Positions 49,578-58,375 of a stretch of DNA of 64,000 bases are shown here, in pieces. The stretch lies in contig DATBTC010000084.1 in NCBI GenBank assembly GCA_036559465.1, forward strand, positions 1 to 64,000. Reading direction: 5' to 3'. This DNA is from JAHFPN01 sp036559465. Its GTDB lineage: Bacteria > Pseudomonadota > Alphaproteobacteria > Rhizobiales > Xanthobacteraceae. Numbering within the stretch: position 1 is the stretch's first letter; every line of letters begins with the position of its first letter. Both the position numbers and the translations under genes were made by a program. The notes under the pieces were generated by a model that saw only the letters and a program-made list of their open reading frames with translations, did no database searches and was not told where the DNA came from.

Positions 49578-50753
49578 ATGCGCATCACCGGCCTCGCCGA
49601 TATCGTCGTCCCCATCAGCTCCCCGATCCGCAACGCCTTCATCGATTTTTCCACGATGAACGTAAGCGTGGTCGCGGTGTTCACCGACAAGCAACGCCAC
49701 GGCGAGCTGGTGACTGGCTTCGGCTTCAATTCGAACGGCCGCTATGCCCAACAGGCTATGCTGCGCGAGCGCTTCATCCCGCGGCTCACCGCGGCCAAGC
49801 CGGAGGACCTGCAGGACTCAGGCGGCCTGCTCGATCCGGCGAAATGCTGGGCCGCGATGATGCAGAACGAGAAGCCCGGCGGCCACGGCGAGCGCTCGGT
49901 CGCGGTCGGCGTCCTCGACATGGCGATCTGGGACGCGGTGGCCAAGGCCGAGGACGTGCCGCTCTGGAAATTGCTCTCCGACCGTTACAACGGCGGGCAG
50001 GCTGACGACAGCGCCTGGGTCTATGCCGCTGGCGGCTATTACTATCCGGGCGCTGACCTAGCTTCTCTCACCGACGAAATGCGCCGCTATCTCGACCTCG
50101 GCTATACGACCGTGAAGATGAAGATCGGCGGCGCGGATCTCGCCGCCGACCTGAAGCGCATCGAAGCGGTGCTCGCGCTGCTCGGCGGCAACGGCCAGAA
50201 TCTCTGCGTCGACGCCAATGGCCGCTTCGATCGCAAGACCGCGCTGGAATACGGCCACGCCATCGCGCCCTATGGCTTGCGCTGGTACGAGGAGCCGGTC
50301 GATCCGCTCGACTATCGCATGCAGGCGGAAATCGCCATGGACTACGCCGGCCCGCTGGCGACCGGCGAAAACCTGTTCTCCATGCCGGACGCACGCAATC
50401 TCGTGCGCCACGGCGGCCTGCGCGCGGATCGTGACATCCTGCAATTCGATCCCGCGCTCTCTTATGGCCTAGTCGAGTATCTGCGTACGCTCGAAATGTT
50501 GCGCGCCCACGGCTGGTCGTCGCGCCGTTGCGTGCCACACGGCGGGCATCAGTTCGCGCTCAATATCGCAGTCGGGCTTGGCCTCGGCGGCAACGAGTCG
50601 TACCCCGAAGTGTTCGCGCCGTTCGGCGGCTTCGCCGACAAGACGCCGGTCGTGGATGGTCGCGTGCAGATGCCGGACACGCCCGGCATCGGCTTCGAAA
50701 AGAAGAAAGAACTCTACGCGGTGATGAAGAAGCTGCTGCGCAAGGCGCCGTAG
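49578..50753 (+). CDS. tarD: Enolase-superfamily dehydratase, D-tartrate dehydratase (TarD) type
   Basis: A 391-residue enzyme of the mandelate racemase group. Long stretches look like the characterised Bradyrhizobium D-tartrate dehydratase: SSPIRNAFIDF, GFGFNSNGRYAQ, MMQNEKPGGHGERSVAVG and VYAAGGYYYPG. Catalytic Lys180/Lys182 are in VKMKIGG, metal ligands in VDANGRF, YEEPVDP and TGENLF, and His321 in CVPHGGHQ. The reaction would be D-tartrate to oxaloacetate plus water. It is a single gene with no tartrate transporter or regulator next to it. It is divergent from rpsU across 174 bases. Confidence 0.87.
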   Translation: MRITGLADIVVPISSPIRNAFIDFSTMNVSVVAVFTDKQRHGELVTGFGFNSNGRYAQQAMLRERFIPRLTAAKPEDLQDSGGLLDPAKCWAAMMQNEKPGGHGERSVAVGVLDMAIWDAVAKAEDVPLWKLLSDRYNGGQADDSAWVYAAGGYYYPGADLASLTDEMRRYLDLGYTTVKMKIGGADLAADLKRIEAVLALLGGNGQNLCVDANGRFDRKTALEYGHAIAPYGLRWYEEPVDPLDYRMQAEIAMDYAGPLATGENLFSMPDARNLVRHGGLRADRDILQFDPALSYGLVEYLRTLEMLRAHGWSSRRCVPHGGHQFALNIAVGLGLGGNESYPEVFAPFGGFADKTPVVDGRVQMPDTPGIGFEKKKELYAVMKKLLRKAP

Positions 50754-50774
50754 CGAGCCGGGCTCACTAAATCA

Positions 50775-51041
50775 TCAGCGGTGGAAGTGGTTCCACAACA
50801 ACGCGAAGATGAAGCCCATCACGTAGCCGCTAAGCGCGGTGATCGCCACCAAGAGCGCTGCGGTACCCGCGTTGAACGGTTCGATCAGATAGATTGGTTT
50901 AATAAAGTGCAGCCAGAAAACGAAATTGATCAGCGGCTGCGCCCAACCAAACGCGACCAGAAGCGCCCAGCCGAGATGTATGATGCCCAGAAGTCCGCCG
51001 AGCGCGAGCCCTGCTTTGTTCGGTTGAATTGCGTTGCTCAT
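50775..51041 (-). CDS. Small hypothetical membrane protein
   Basis: An 88-residue protein of unknown function. Two or three hydrophobic segments are seen: about residues 10-32 (GLALGGLLGIIHLGWALLVA), a central aromatic stretch (FVFWLHFIKPIYLI) and about 58-84 (AALLVAITALSGYVMGFIFA). The start is well supported by GGAGGTGACTC directly before the ATG. Similar short proteins occur in many proteobacteria without a known role. It is convergent with tarD (21-base gap) and follows purE by 101 bases on the same strand. Confidence 0.8.
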   Translation of the reverse strand: MSNAIQPNKAGLALGGLLGIIHLGWALLVAFGWAQPLINFVFWLHFIKPIYLIEPFNAGTAALLVAITALSGYVMGFIFALLWNHFHR

Positions 51042-51142
51042 GAGTCACCTCCGCATTGAAAAAACGGTAGCGAAAGGACGACGCTGGAATATTGACAAGG
51101 ATCAATTGTAGCGTGCGATGGCGGCTCAAGACTGGTTGAACC

Positions 51143-51640
51143 TCAACGCGTCTGGCGCGCGAGCAGCTTGGCCGCCTTGCTCTGGCGCGCACGAAAGGCA
51201 TCGAGCCGCTTGGCGAGCGCGCGGTCTTCGAGCGCAAGCACCGCGGCCGCGAGCAGTGCGGCGTTTTTCGCACCGGCGTCGCCGATCGCGAGCGTGCCGA
51301 CCGGTATGCCCGCCGGCATCTGCAGGATCGAAAGAAAACTGTCGATGCCCTTCAGCGCCTTGGTCCGCATCGGGACGCCGAATACCGGAAGCGGCGTCAG
51401 CGCTGCCGTGACTCCAGGCAGATGCGCAGCGCCGCCGGCACCGGCGATCACCACCTTGAAGCCCGCGGCGCGGGCGCCCTTGGCGAACTTCAAGAGACGG
51501 TCGGGGGAACGGTGGGCGGAGATAACATGGGCCTCGAAGCCGATCTTCAACGACTTCAGGATTTCCGCGGCAAGACCCATGGTCTTCCAGTCGGATTTCG
51601 AACCCATGATGATGGCGACTGGACGTTTTCCGGCAGGCAT
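51143..51640 (-). CDS. purE: N5-carboxyaminoimidazole ribonucleotide mutase
   Basis: A 165-residue class I PurE that moves the carboxyl group from N5-CAIR to CAIR in purine synthesis. The motif IIMGSKSDWKTM, the active-site histidine region ISAHRSPDRL and the GAGGAAHLPGV loop are all intact. PurK, which makes its substrate and commonly follows purE in alphaproteobacteria, is not next to it: the downstream gene is a small membrane protein. The ATG at 51640 is the family start. The gene upstream on this strand is rnhA, 66 bases away. Confidence 0.96.
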   Translation of the reverse strand: MPAGKRPVAIIMGSKSDWKTMGLAAEILKSLKIGFEAHVISAHRSPDRLLKFAKGARAAGFKVVIAGAGGAAHLPGVTAALTPLPVFGVPMRTKALKGIDSFLSILQMPAGIPVGTLAIGDAGAKNAALLAAAVLALEDRALAKRLDAFRARQSKAAKLLARQTR

Positions 51641-51706
51641 TCGCTCGCTCCCCAGTTCAAGAAGGCCGCCGAATAAAGGAGCAAGGATCGCTTGGCAAGC
51701 GGCGCA

Positions 51707-52150
51707 CTAGCTGGACAGGAACGGCTGCATGCCATCCCGCGCGAGCTCGTCGGCGCGCTCGTTCTCCTCGAGCCCGGTATGTCCGCGCAGCCAATGCCAG
51801 CTTACTTCGTGAAGCGCGGCGGCCGCGTCGAGCCGCTGCCACAGGTCGACGTTCTTCACCGGCTTGCGGTCCGCGGTGCGCCAGCCGTTCTTCTTCCATT
51901 TGGCGATCCACTCGGTGATGCCAGACTTCACATATTGCGAGTCGGTATAGAGATCGACCAAAGCGGGCCGGTCGAGCGCCTCGAGCGCCTTGATCGCGGC
52001 GGTGAGCTCCATGCGGTTATTCGTGGTCTGCGCCTCGCCGCCCTGAATCTCGCGCAGCTCCGGTCCGAAGCGCATGACGACGCCCCAGCCGCCCGGCCCC
52101 GGATTGCCCGAGCAGGCTCCGTCGGTATGGATGACGACGCGCCCCTTCAT
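51707..52150 (-). CDS. rnhA: Ribonuclease HI
   Basis: A 147-residue enzyme that cuts RNA in RNA-DNA hybrids. The catalytic DEDD residues are in IHTDGACSGNPGPGGWG (Asp), NNRMELTAAIKAL (Glu), LYTDSQYVKSGI (Asp) and the C-terminal ENERADELAR (Asp), with the usual WLRGHTG loop. The ATG at 52150 overlaps the thrB stop by four bases (ATGA). It is the third gene of the ispH-thrB-rnhA operon, an order conserved in alphaproteobacteria. Confidence 0.97.
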   Translation of the reverse strand: MKGRVVIHTDGACSGNPGPGGWGVVMRFGPELREIQGGEAQTTNNRMELTAAIKALEALDRPALVDLYTDSQYVKSGITEWIAKWKKNGWRTADRKPVKNVDLWQRLDAAAALHEVSWHWLRGHTGLEENERADELARDGMQPFLSS

Positions 52151-53112
52151 GCCGCCAGCCCATAGTCGCGCGCATGGTCGATGCGCTGGTGGAAGCGAAG
52201 CTTCTTGAGGTACTCGAGCGGATCCTTGGGCCGCACCAGCGCGCCGGCGGGCACATCGAGCCAATCGACCAGCCGTGTCAGCAGGAAGCGCAACGCCGCG
52301 CCGCGGGCGAGTAGCGGCAGCGCCTCCAGCTCCTCGGCCGACGGCGCGCGCACGTCGAAATAGCCAGAGAGCAGCGCCCGGCCCTTGGTGACGTTGTAGG
52401 AGCCGTCCGGCTCGAAGCACCAGGCGTTCAGGCAAATCGCGAGGTCGTAGGACAGCAGGTCGTCGCACGCGAAATAAAAATCGATCAGGCCCGAGAGCTT
52501 TCCGCCGAGGAAGAATACATTGTCGGGGAAGAGGTCGGCGTGGATCACGCCGCGCGGCAATTGCTGCGGCCAGTGCGCCGACAGATGCGCGATCTCGTCG
52601 GCGATGACCTTCTGCAGTCCCGGCGCCACTTCGTCGGCGCGCTTTCCAGCCAAGCGCGCGAGCGGCTCCCAGCCGGAAAGGGCGAGTGCGTTCTTCCGAT
52701 GCAGCTTGAAGTCGTTGCCGGCCAGATGCAGTTGCGCGAGCGCCCGGCCCACCGCCGCGCAGTGCGACACATTCGGCCGCCGCACCGATACGCCTTCGAG
52801 GAAGGTGACGATGGCGGCAGGTTTGTCGGCGAGCTGACCGAGCGCCTCGCCCTTTTTGTTCTTCACCGGCTGCGGGCAGATGATGCCGCGCGTGGCCAGA
52901 TGCTCCATCAGCCCGAGGAAGAAGGGTAGGTCGTCGCGCGCGACGCGTTTCTCATAGAGCGTGAGGAAGAAGTAGCCGGAGGTGGTGTGCAGGAGATAGT
53001 TGGTGTTCTCGACGCCCTCGGCGATGCCCTTGAACATCATGAGCGCGCCGAGATCATAGCCCGCGAGGAACTTCGCCAGTTCCTCCTCGCCGACATCGGT
53101 ATAAACCGCCAT
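52147..53112 (-). CDS. thrB: Homoserine kinase (APH-fold type)
   Basis: A 321-residue kinase that phosphorylates homoserine in threonine synthesis. It belongs to the alphaproteobacterial type with aminoglycoside-phosphotransferase fold rather than the GHMP type of E. coli. The start AVYTDVGEEELAKFLAGYDL, the motif GVENTNYLLHTTSGYFFLTL and the catalytic HADLFPDNVFF with the metal aspartate in LIDFYFAC are typical. The ATG at 53112 lies four bases after the ispH stop. Confidence 0.95.
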   Translation of the reverse strand: MAVYTDVGEEELAKFLAGYDLGALMMFKGIAEGVENTNYLLHTTSGYFFLTLYEKRVARDDLPFFLGLMEHLATRGIICPQPVKNKKGEALGQLADKPAAIVTFLEGVSVRRPNVSHCAAVGRALAQLHLAGNDFKLHRKNALALSGWEPLARLAGKRADEVAPGLQKVIADEIAHLSAHWPQQLPRGVIHADLFPDNVFFLGGKLSGLIDFYFACDDLLSYDLAICLNAWCFEPDGSYNVTKGRALLSGYFDVRAPSAEELEALPLLARGAALRFLLTRLVDWLDVPAGALVRPKDPLEYLKKLRFHQRIDHARDYGLAA

Positions 53113-53116
53113 GGTC

Positions 53117-54082
53117 CTACTCCGCCGCGTTTTCGCGCAGCTCGCGCGGCAGCGGAAAGAACACGTCCTCGTCGGCGGTCGAGACGATATCAACCGTGAC
53201 CTCGTAGCGCGCGCCGAAGGCGTCGATGATTTCCTCGACCAGCACCTCGGGCGCCGAAGCGCCGGCGGTGAGGCCGAGGCTCTTGATCGATCCGAACACC
53301 GACCAATCGATATCTTCGGCGCGCTGCACCAGCGCGGCCACGCGACAGCCCGCCCGCTCGGCGACCTCGCGCAGCCGCTGCGAATTGGAACTGTTCGGCG
53401 CGCCGACCACGATCATGGCGTCCACCCGCGGCGCCACTCGCTTGACCGCCTCCTGGCGGTTGGTGGTGGCGTAGCAGATGTCCTCCTTGTGCGGCCCGAC
53501 GATCGCCGGAAATCTCTCTTTGAGGATGCCGACAATCTCGGCCGTATCGTCAAGCGAGAGCGTGGTCTGCGTCACGTAGGCGAGCTTGACCGGATCGCGC
53601 GGCGCAAACGCGCGCGCGTCGGCTGCGGTCTCGACCAGTGCGACGGCGCCTTTGGGCAGTTGGCCCATGGTGCCGATCACTTCTGGGTGGCCGGCGTGGC
53701 CGACGAGCACGATCTCGCGCCCGCGCTTGAAATGGATGGTGGCCTCGCGATGCACCTTGGTCACCAGCGGGCAGGTGGCGTCGATGGCGAAGAGATTGCG
53801 CCGCTCGGCGTCCTCGGGCACCGCCTTGGGTACGCCGTGGGCGGAGAAAATCACCGGCCGGTCGGTGGACGGCACCTCGTCGAGTTCTTCCACGAAGATC
53901 GCGCCCTTCTTCCGCAGGCCCTCGACCACGTACTTGTTGTGCACGATTTCGTGGCGGACATAGACGGGTGCCCCGTATTTCTCGAGCGCGCGCTCGACCG
54001 CGTCGATTGCCCGCACAACGCCCGCGCAGAACCCGCGCGGGGCGCAAAGGAGGATTTTCAGCGCGGGTTTGCGGGCGTTCAT
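53117..54082 (-). CDS. ispH: 4-hydroxy-3-methylbut-2-enyl diphosphate reductase
   Basis: A 321-residue [4Fe-4S] enzyme, the last step of the MEP route to isoprenoid precursors (IPP and DMAPP). The cluster cysteines lie in LCAPRGFCAGVVRAI, AIDATCPLVTKVH and the C-terminal VVGAPNSSNSQRL region after ICYATTNRQ. The histidines in YVRHEIVHNKYVV and FSAHGVPKA line the active site. The start at 54082 is an ATG. It is the first gene of the ispH-thrB-rnhA operon and is divergent from trcR. Confidence 0.97.
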   Translation of the reverse strand: MNARKPALKILLCAPRGFCAGVVRAIDAVERALEKYGAPVYVRHEIVHNKYVVEGLRKKGAIFVEELDEVPSTDRPVIFSAHGVPKAVPEDAERRNLFAIDATCPLVTKVHREATIHFKRGREIVLVGHAGHPEVIGTMGQLPKGAVALVETAADARAFAPRDPVKLAYVTQTTLSLDDTAEIVGILKERFPAIVGPHKEDICYATTNRQEAVKRVAPRVDAMIVVGAPNSSNSQRLREVAERAGCRVAALVQRAEDIDWSVFGSIKSLGLTAGASAPEVLVEEIIDAFGARYEVTVDIVSTADEDVFFPLPRELRENAAE

Positions 54083-54142
54083 GACGGTTCCAAGGGCCTT
54101 TAAGCGATTCCGATCAGATAATAGGGTATGTCCTTATCACAA

Positions 54143-54171
54143 TTGCCCTTTGTCCTTTCCGCGCCTATATA
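54143..54171 (+). promoter_or_regulatory. Sigma-70 type promoter of trcR
   Basis: TTGCCC (54143-54148), a 17-base spacer and TATATA (54166-54171) give a predicted transcript start near 54178 and a leader of about 80 bases. Confidence 0.55.
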
Positions 54172-54203
54172 TCCCGCACCCCGGGATCGTCAGTCGTACC
54201 GAG

Positions 54204-54229
54204 GCTCCGCCCGAAAGGGTGGGCGGAGC
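54204..54229 (+). promoter_or_regulatory. Stem-loop in the trcR leader
   Basis: GCTCCGCCC (54204-54212) pairs perfectly with GGGCGGAGC (54221-54229) around the loop GAAAGGGT. It is 30 bases before the trcR start and would lie inside the leader RNA. Its function is unknown. Confidence 0.5.
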
Positions 54230-54259
54230 GCGAAAAACCTTCGAAACCAGAGAATAGTC

Positions 54260-54961
54260 ATGACTCACATGCCGCTTATGCCCAAGGCGACTGCCGTATG
54301 GCTGGTCGAAAACACCTCGTTGTCGTTCGAGCAGATCGGCGATTTCTGCAAGCTGCACACGCTCGAAGTGAAGGGCATTGCCGACGGCGAAGTAGCGCAG
54401 GGCATCAAGGGCCTCGATCCGATCACCACCAACCAGCTCACGCGCGAAGAGATTACCAAGGGCGAGGCCGATCCGAGCTATCGCCTGCAGCTGCTCACGC
54501 CCAAGGTCGAGGTACCCGAGCCCAAGGCCAAGAAGGGCCCGCGCTATACGCCAGTGTCCAAGCGCCAGGACCGGCCGAACGCGATCCTGTGGCTCGTGCG
54601 CAATCATCAGGAGCTGAAGGACGCGCAGATCATGCGCCTGGTCGGCACCACCAAGTCGACGATCGAAGCGGTGCGTACCCGCACCCACTGGAACGCGCAG
54701 ACGCTCCAGCCGCTCGACCCGGTATCGCTCGGCCTCTGCAGCCAGACCGACCTCGACCACGAGGTAGGCCGCGCGGCCAAGGAGAAGCCGCTGCCGGTGG
54801 TGACGGGCGCCACGCTGTTGCCGGCCTCCGAGACGACCAAGCCGGAACCGGCTCCGGCCGAACCGTTCGTTGCCGAGTTGCCGAAAAAGAAAGAGCGAGA
54901 AGCGCCGATCGACGTCGACTCGGTCTTCGCCAGGCTCGGCGGCACGAAGAAGGGCGCTTGA
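54260..54961 (+). CDS. trcR: Cell-cycle transcriptional regulator TrcR (DUF1013)
   Basis: A 233-residue protein conserved in alphaproteobacteria. The start MPLMPKATAVWLVENTSLSF, the helix-turn-helix-like LSFEQIGDFCKLHTLEVKGI, the middle QDRPNAILWLVRNHQELKDA and the motif VGTTKSTIEAVRTRTHWN mark the DUF1013 family. TrcR is reported to bind with RNA polymerase and influence cell-cycle genes in Sinorhizobium/Caulobacter-type systems. The last 60 residues are low complexity. The ATG at 54260 is chosen because the upstream in-frame extension to 54128 contains the promoter. It is divergent from ispH; its stop is four bases from the convergent SDR stop. Confidence 0.9.
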   Translation: MTHMPLMPKATAVWLVENTSLSFEQIGDFCKLHTLEVKGIADGEVAQGIKGLDPITTNQLTREEITKGEADPSYRLQLLTPKVEVPEPKAKKGPRYTPVSKRQDRPNAILWLVRNHQELKDAQIMRLVGTTKSTIEAVRTRTHWNAQTLQPLDPVSLGLCSQTDLDHEVGRAAKEKPLPVVTGATLLPASETTKPEPAPAEPFVAELPKKKEREAPIDVDSVFARLGGTKKGA

Positions 54962-54965
54962 CGAT

Positions 54966-55760
54966 TCAGTCCAGCGCCTCGTCCTTCACCGGCACCGTGT
55001 AATTGAGCGAAAGCCGCCCGCCGTCGACGTACACCGTCTCCCCGGTCATGTAGCTCGCATCGTCCGAGGCGAGAAATGCCGCGACCGCGGCGACCTCCTC
55101 CGGCTCGCCGACGCGGCCCAGGGGCGTGCGCGACAGAATCCGCCGCTTGGCCTCCTTGTCGGTCGCGATGCCTTTCAGGATTTCCGTCATGATCGAGCCG
55201 GGGCCGATGGCGTTCACGCGGATGCCGTAGGGCGCCAGCGCCAGGGCCATGACGCGCGTGAGTTGGCCGACCGCGCCCTTGGAGGCGGCATAGGGCACTT
55301 GATTGGCGATCACCACCACGGCGCTGGTCGAGGACATGTTGACGATGGCGCCGGGCTTCTTGCCGGCCTTGACCTGCTCGACCATGCGCCGCGCCGCGGC
55401 CTGGCCCACGAGAAAAACGCCCTTCATGTTGACGCGCATCACGCGGTCGAAATCGGCCTCCTTGATGTCGAGGAAGTCGGCCGTGTGGATGATGCCGGCG
55501 TTATTGACGAGAATATCGACGCCGCCGAAATTCTTCACTGTCTCGCCGATGAGCTTGTTCACGGCGGCTGAGTCGCCGACATCGCAAGGGGTGAAGCGCG
55601 CATTCACGCCGAGCGCCTTGGCTGCCGCGGCGCCGTCCGTCTCGTTGATGTCCGAGAGCATCACCTTGGCGCCCTCGGCGACGAAGCGCTTGGCGATGGC
55701 GAGCCCGATCCCGCGCGCCGCGCCGGTGACGATGGCGGCTTTGCCGGAGAGCTTGGTCAT
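54966..55760 (-). CDS. Short-chain dehydrogenase/reductase (classical SDR)
   Basis: A 264-residue NAD(P)H-dependent oxidoreductase. The cofactor motif TGAARGIG is at about residues 12-19, NNAG at about 87-90, catalytic Ser in NMSST and the YAASK active site (Tyr and Lys) at about 156-160; the C-terminal VYVDGGRLSLNY is normal for the class. An Asp after the second beta strand (MLSDINETD) suggests NAD(H) rather than NADP(H). The substrate is not readable; it lies close to acyl-CoA genes, so a 3-hydroxyacyl compound is possible. Confidence 0.87.
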   Translation of the reverse strand: MTKLSGKAAIVTGAARGIGLAIAKRFVAEGAKVMLSDINETDGAAAAKALGVNARFTPCDVGDSAAVNKLIGETVKNFGGVDILVNNAGIIHTADFLDIKEADFDRVMRVNMKGVFLVGQAAARRMVEQVKAGKKPGAIVNMSSTSAVVVIANQVPYAASKGAVGQLTRVMALALAPYGIRVNAIGPGSIMTEILKGIATDKEAKRRILSRTPLGRVGEPEEVAAVAAFLASDDASYMTGETVYVDGGRLSLNYTVPVKDEALD

Positions 55761-55777
55761 CGGAACTTTCTCGTTTT

Positions 55778-55802
55778 CCCCTCTCCCAAAATGGGAGAGG
55801 GG
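55778..55802. repeat. Perfect 11-bp inverted repeat (CCCCTCTCCCA / TGGGAGAGGGG)
   Basis: The 25-base element (loop AAA) fills much of the 62-base gap between the DoxX gene and the SDR gene, both on the minus strand. Short CCCTCTCCC...GGGAGAGGG palindromes are common intergenic repeats in alphaproteobacteria. It could stabilise or partly terminate the DoxX transcript before the SDR gene. Confidence 0.75.
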
Positions 55803-55822
55803 ACTATGCAGTCGCTGCGCCG

Positions 55823-56302
55823 TCAGCGCCGCTTGCGCAGCCAGCCGTCAACCGAGAACCGACCTGCGCCGGTGACGAACAAGAGGATAAAGCCGCCGGT
55901 GATCGAGAGGTTCCGCAGGAACGTGAAGTATTGCGCCGTCTGCGCCGCCGCCGGGTATTCCCAGTAGCGATGCGCCAGGAACGTTGCGACCAGCGTGTAC
56001 ACGATCAGAAGAAGCGCCGAGTAGCGGGTGGCCACGCCTAGGATGATCGCGAGCCCGGCTACGAGCTCGATCCCTGTCGAAACCCAGGCGAAAAACTCCG
56101 GCGCCGGCACACCGAGCGACGTCAGGTATCGGGTGAACCCGCCGACGCCGTTGACGAGTCTCGGCCAGACGTTGAGCAGGAAGAGCGCTGCCAGCAGAAT
56201 GCGGCCGACCAGCGCGAAGAAATCCCCGGTGCGGATAGCGAAGTTGTCGCAACCCGCGAATTGCGCGGGTGACGGCGTGATCAGTTCGTGATTGTTAGCC
56301 AT
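55823..56302 (-). CDS. DoxX family membrane protein
   Basis: A 159-residue inner-membrane protein with four predicted membrane helices. The first, LVGRILLAALFLLNVWPRLV, has the usual DoxX beginning, and the second contains FAWVSTGIELVAGLAIILGV. The group is named after a thiosulfate:quinone oxidoreductase subunit, but most members have no proven activity and many are tied to stress or redox functions. The ATG at 56302 has GGGAGGGGAATTCC upstream. It lies between the PrpE-type synthetase and the SDR gene on the same strand. Confidence 0.88.
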   Translation of the reverse strand: MANNHELITPSPAQFAGCDNFAIRTGDFFALVGRILLAALFLLNVWPRLVNGVGGFTRYLTSLGVPAPEFFAWVSTGIELVAGLAIILGVATRYSALLLIVYTLVATFLAHRYWEYPAAAQTAQYFTFLRNLSITGGFILLFVTGAGRFSVDGWLRKRR

Positions 56303-56382
56303 GGAATTCCCCTCCCTGTGAGCCGATTCTGGCGGGCTCTAAGGATTATACTATCGTCTAAGATGCCGGCGAGCATAGGGGC

Positions 56383-58302
56383 TCAGCCCGCCAACCCACG
56401 ACCTTTCAGCGCCGCGCCGATCTCGTCGAGAATCGCCGGATCGTCGATCGTGGCCGGCATGGTCCAGGGCTCCTTGTCCGCGATCTTCTTCATGGTGCCG
56501 CGCAATATCTTGCCCGAGCGCGTTTTCGGAAGGCGCTGCACCGTAATCGCAAGCTTGAACGCCGCCACCGGCCCGATCTTGTCGCGCACTAGCCCGACGA
56601 TCTCTTTCTCGATATCGGCGTTCGATTTCGTGACGCCGGACTTCAGCACGATGAAACCGCACGGCACCTCGCCCTTGAGCTCATCTTTCACGCCGATAAC
56701 CGCGCACTCGGCCACATCCGGGTGCGCCGAAAGCACTTCCTCCATGCCGCCGGTCGAGAGCCGGTGCCCGGCGACATTGATGATATCGTCGGTGCGGCTC
56801 ATGATGAAAAGATAGCCGTCCTCGTCGCGATAGCCCGCGTCCGCGGTCTTGTAGTAGCCGGGAAACTCCGCGAGGTAGCTCTCCTTGAAGCGCTCGTCCT
56901 GCTGCCACAGTGTCGGCAGGCATGAAGGCGGCAGCGGCAACTTCACCACCACCGAGCCGATCTTGCCCGCCGGCACCGGCTTCACGTGGTCATCGACGAT
57001 GTCGATCTTGTAGCCCGGCATCGGCACCGTGGCCGAGCCGTATTTTACCGGCAGCTGGCCGAGGCCCACGGGGTTGCCGGCAATGCACCAGCCGGTCTCG
57101 GTCTGCCACCAGTGATCGATCACCGGCACTTTCAGGATGCGCTCGGCCCATTGCACCGTGTCTGGATCGGCGCGTTCGCCGGCCAGAAACAGCGTGCGGA
57201 ATTTCGACAAGTCGTGGCCGCTGACGAATTTGCCCTGCGGGTCCTCTTTCTTGATCGCGCGAAACGCGGTTGGCGCAGTGAACATCGCCGCGACGCCGTG
57301 CTCAGAAATGACGCGCCAGAACGCGCCCGGGTCCGGCGTGCCAACGGGCTTGCCCTCGTAGACGATCGAGGTGCAGCCGTGAAACAGCGGCGCGTAGACG
57401 ATGTAGCTGTGGCCGACCACCCAGCCGATATCCGACGCCGCCCAATAGGCTTCGCCCGGCTTGATCCCGTAGAGATTTTCCATCGACCACTTGAGCGCCA
57501 CCAAGTGCCCGCCGTGGTCGCGCACCACGCCCTTGGGAATACCGGTGGTGCCCGAGGTGTAGAGGATATAGAGCGGGTCGGTGGCCACGCATGGCACGCA
57601 GGCGGCGGATTTCTTGTCGCGGATCGCATTAGAGCGCAGCGACGCCCAGTCGTGGTCGCGGCCGGCGACCATCGAAGCTTCGAGCTGCGGCCGTTGCAGC
57701 ACGAATACCGCTTCCGGCTTCGATTGCGCGAGCCGGATCGCTTCGTCCAGCAGCGGCTTGTAAGCGACGGTGCGGTTCGGCTCGAGGCCGCACGAGGCGG
57801 TCAGGATCAATTTCGGCTTGGCGTCATCGATGCGGGTCGCAAGCTCCTTGGACGCGAAGCCGCCGAACACCACAGAATGGATCGCGCCGATACGCGCGCA
57901 GGCAAGCATGCCGAAGATCGCCTCCGGCACCATCGGCATATAGAGAATGACGCGGTCACCCTGTGTGATGCCGAAGTCTTTCAGCACGGCAGCGAGCGCG
58001 CTCACTTCGGCAAGCAGCTCGTCGTAGGTGATCGCGCGCTTCTGCCCGCTCACCGGGCTGTCATAAACCAGCGCCTGCTGCTTCCCGCGGCCGGCCTTCA
58101 CGTGCCGGTCGATCGCGTTCCAGCAGGTATTGACCACGCCGCCCGTGAACCAGCGGCCATAGACGCCCGCGTTCCGGTCGAAGATTTTCTTAGGGCGCTC
58201 GATCCAGTCGATCGCTTCGGCGGCCTCCGCCCAGAAGCCCTGCGGATCGCGCTCCGCGCGCGCATAGACTTCGGCGTAGCGGCTCTTGGCCGGCGTATGC
58301 AT
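56383..58302 (-). CDS. prpE: Propionyl-CoA synthetase type acyl-CoA ligase (PrpE/ACSS3-like)
   Basis: A 639-residue adenylate-forming enzyme that activates short-chain acids, probably propionate, with ATP and CoA. The P-loop-like motif is ILYTSGTTGIPKGVVRDHGG and the PrpE hallmark is EAYWAASDIGWVVGHSYIVY. The motif GYYKTADAGYRDEDGYLF and the catalytic Lys in KTRSGKILRGTMKK are intact; in related enzymes the latter Lys is inactivated by acetylation. The ATG at 58302 begins the conserved part; ATG 58311 would add three residues. It is divergent from the TauE gene. Confidence 0.92.
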   Translation of the reverse strand: MHTPAKSRYAEVYARAERDPQGFWAEAAEAIDWIERPKKIFDRNAGVYGRWFTGGVVNTCWNAIDRHVKAGRGKQQALVYDSPVSGQKRAITYDELLAEVSALAAVLKDFGITQGDRVILYMPMVPEAIFGMLACARIGAIHSVVFGGFASKELATRIDDAKPKLILTASCGLEPNRTVAYKPLLDEAIRLAQSKPEAVFVLQRPQLEASMVAGRDHDWASLRSNAIRDKKSAACVPCVATDPLYILYTSGTTGIPKGVVRDHGGHLVALKWSMENLYGIKPGEAYWAASDIGWVVGHSYIVYAPLFHGCTSIVYEGKPVGTPDPGAFWRVISEHGVAAMFTAPTAFRAIKKEDPQGKFVSGHDLSKFRTLFLAGERADPDTVQWAERILKVPVIDHWWQTETGWCIAGNPVGLGQLPVKYGSATVPMPGYKIDIVDDHVKPVPAGKIGSVVVKLPLPPSCLPTLWQQDERFKESYLAEFPGYYKTADAGYRDEDGYLFIMSRTDDIINVAGHRLSTGGMEEVLSAHPDVAECAVIGVKDELKGEVPCGFIVLKSGVTKSNADIEKEIVGLVRDKIGPVAAFKLAITVQRLPKTRSGKILRGTMKKIADKEPWTMPATIDDPAILDEIGAALKGRGLAG

Positions 58303-58375
58303 GGCCGACATTGTCCGCGCCGTGCGCACGATTGCAAGGCCACCTTTGCATTGCGTGCCGTTCCCGCGTAAGCGA

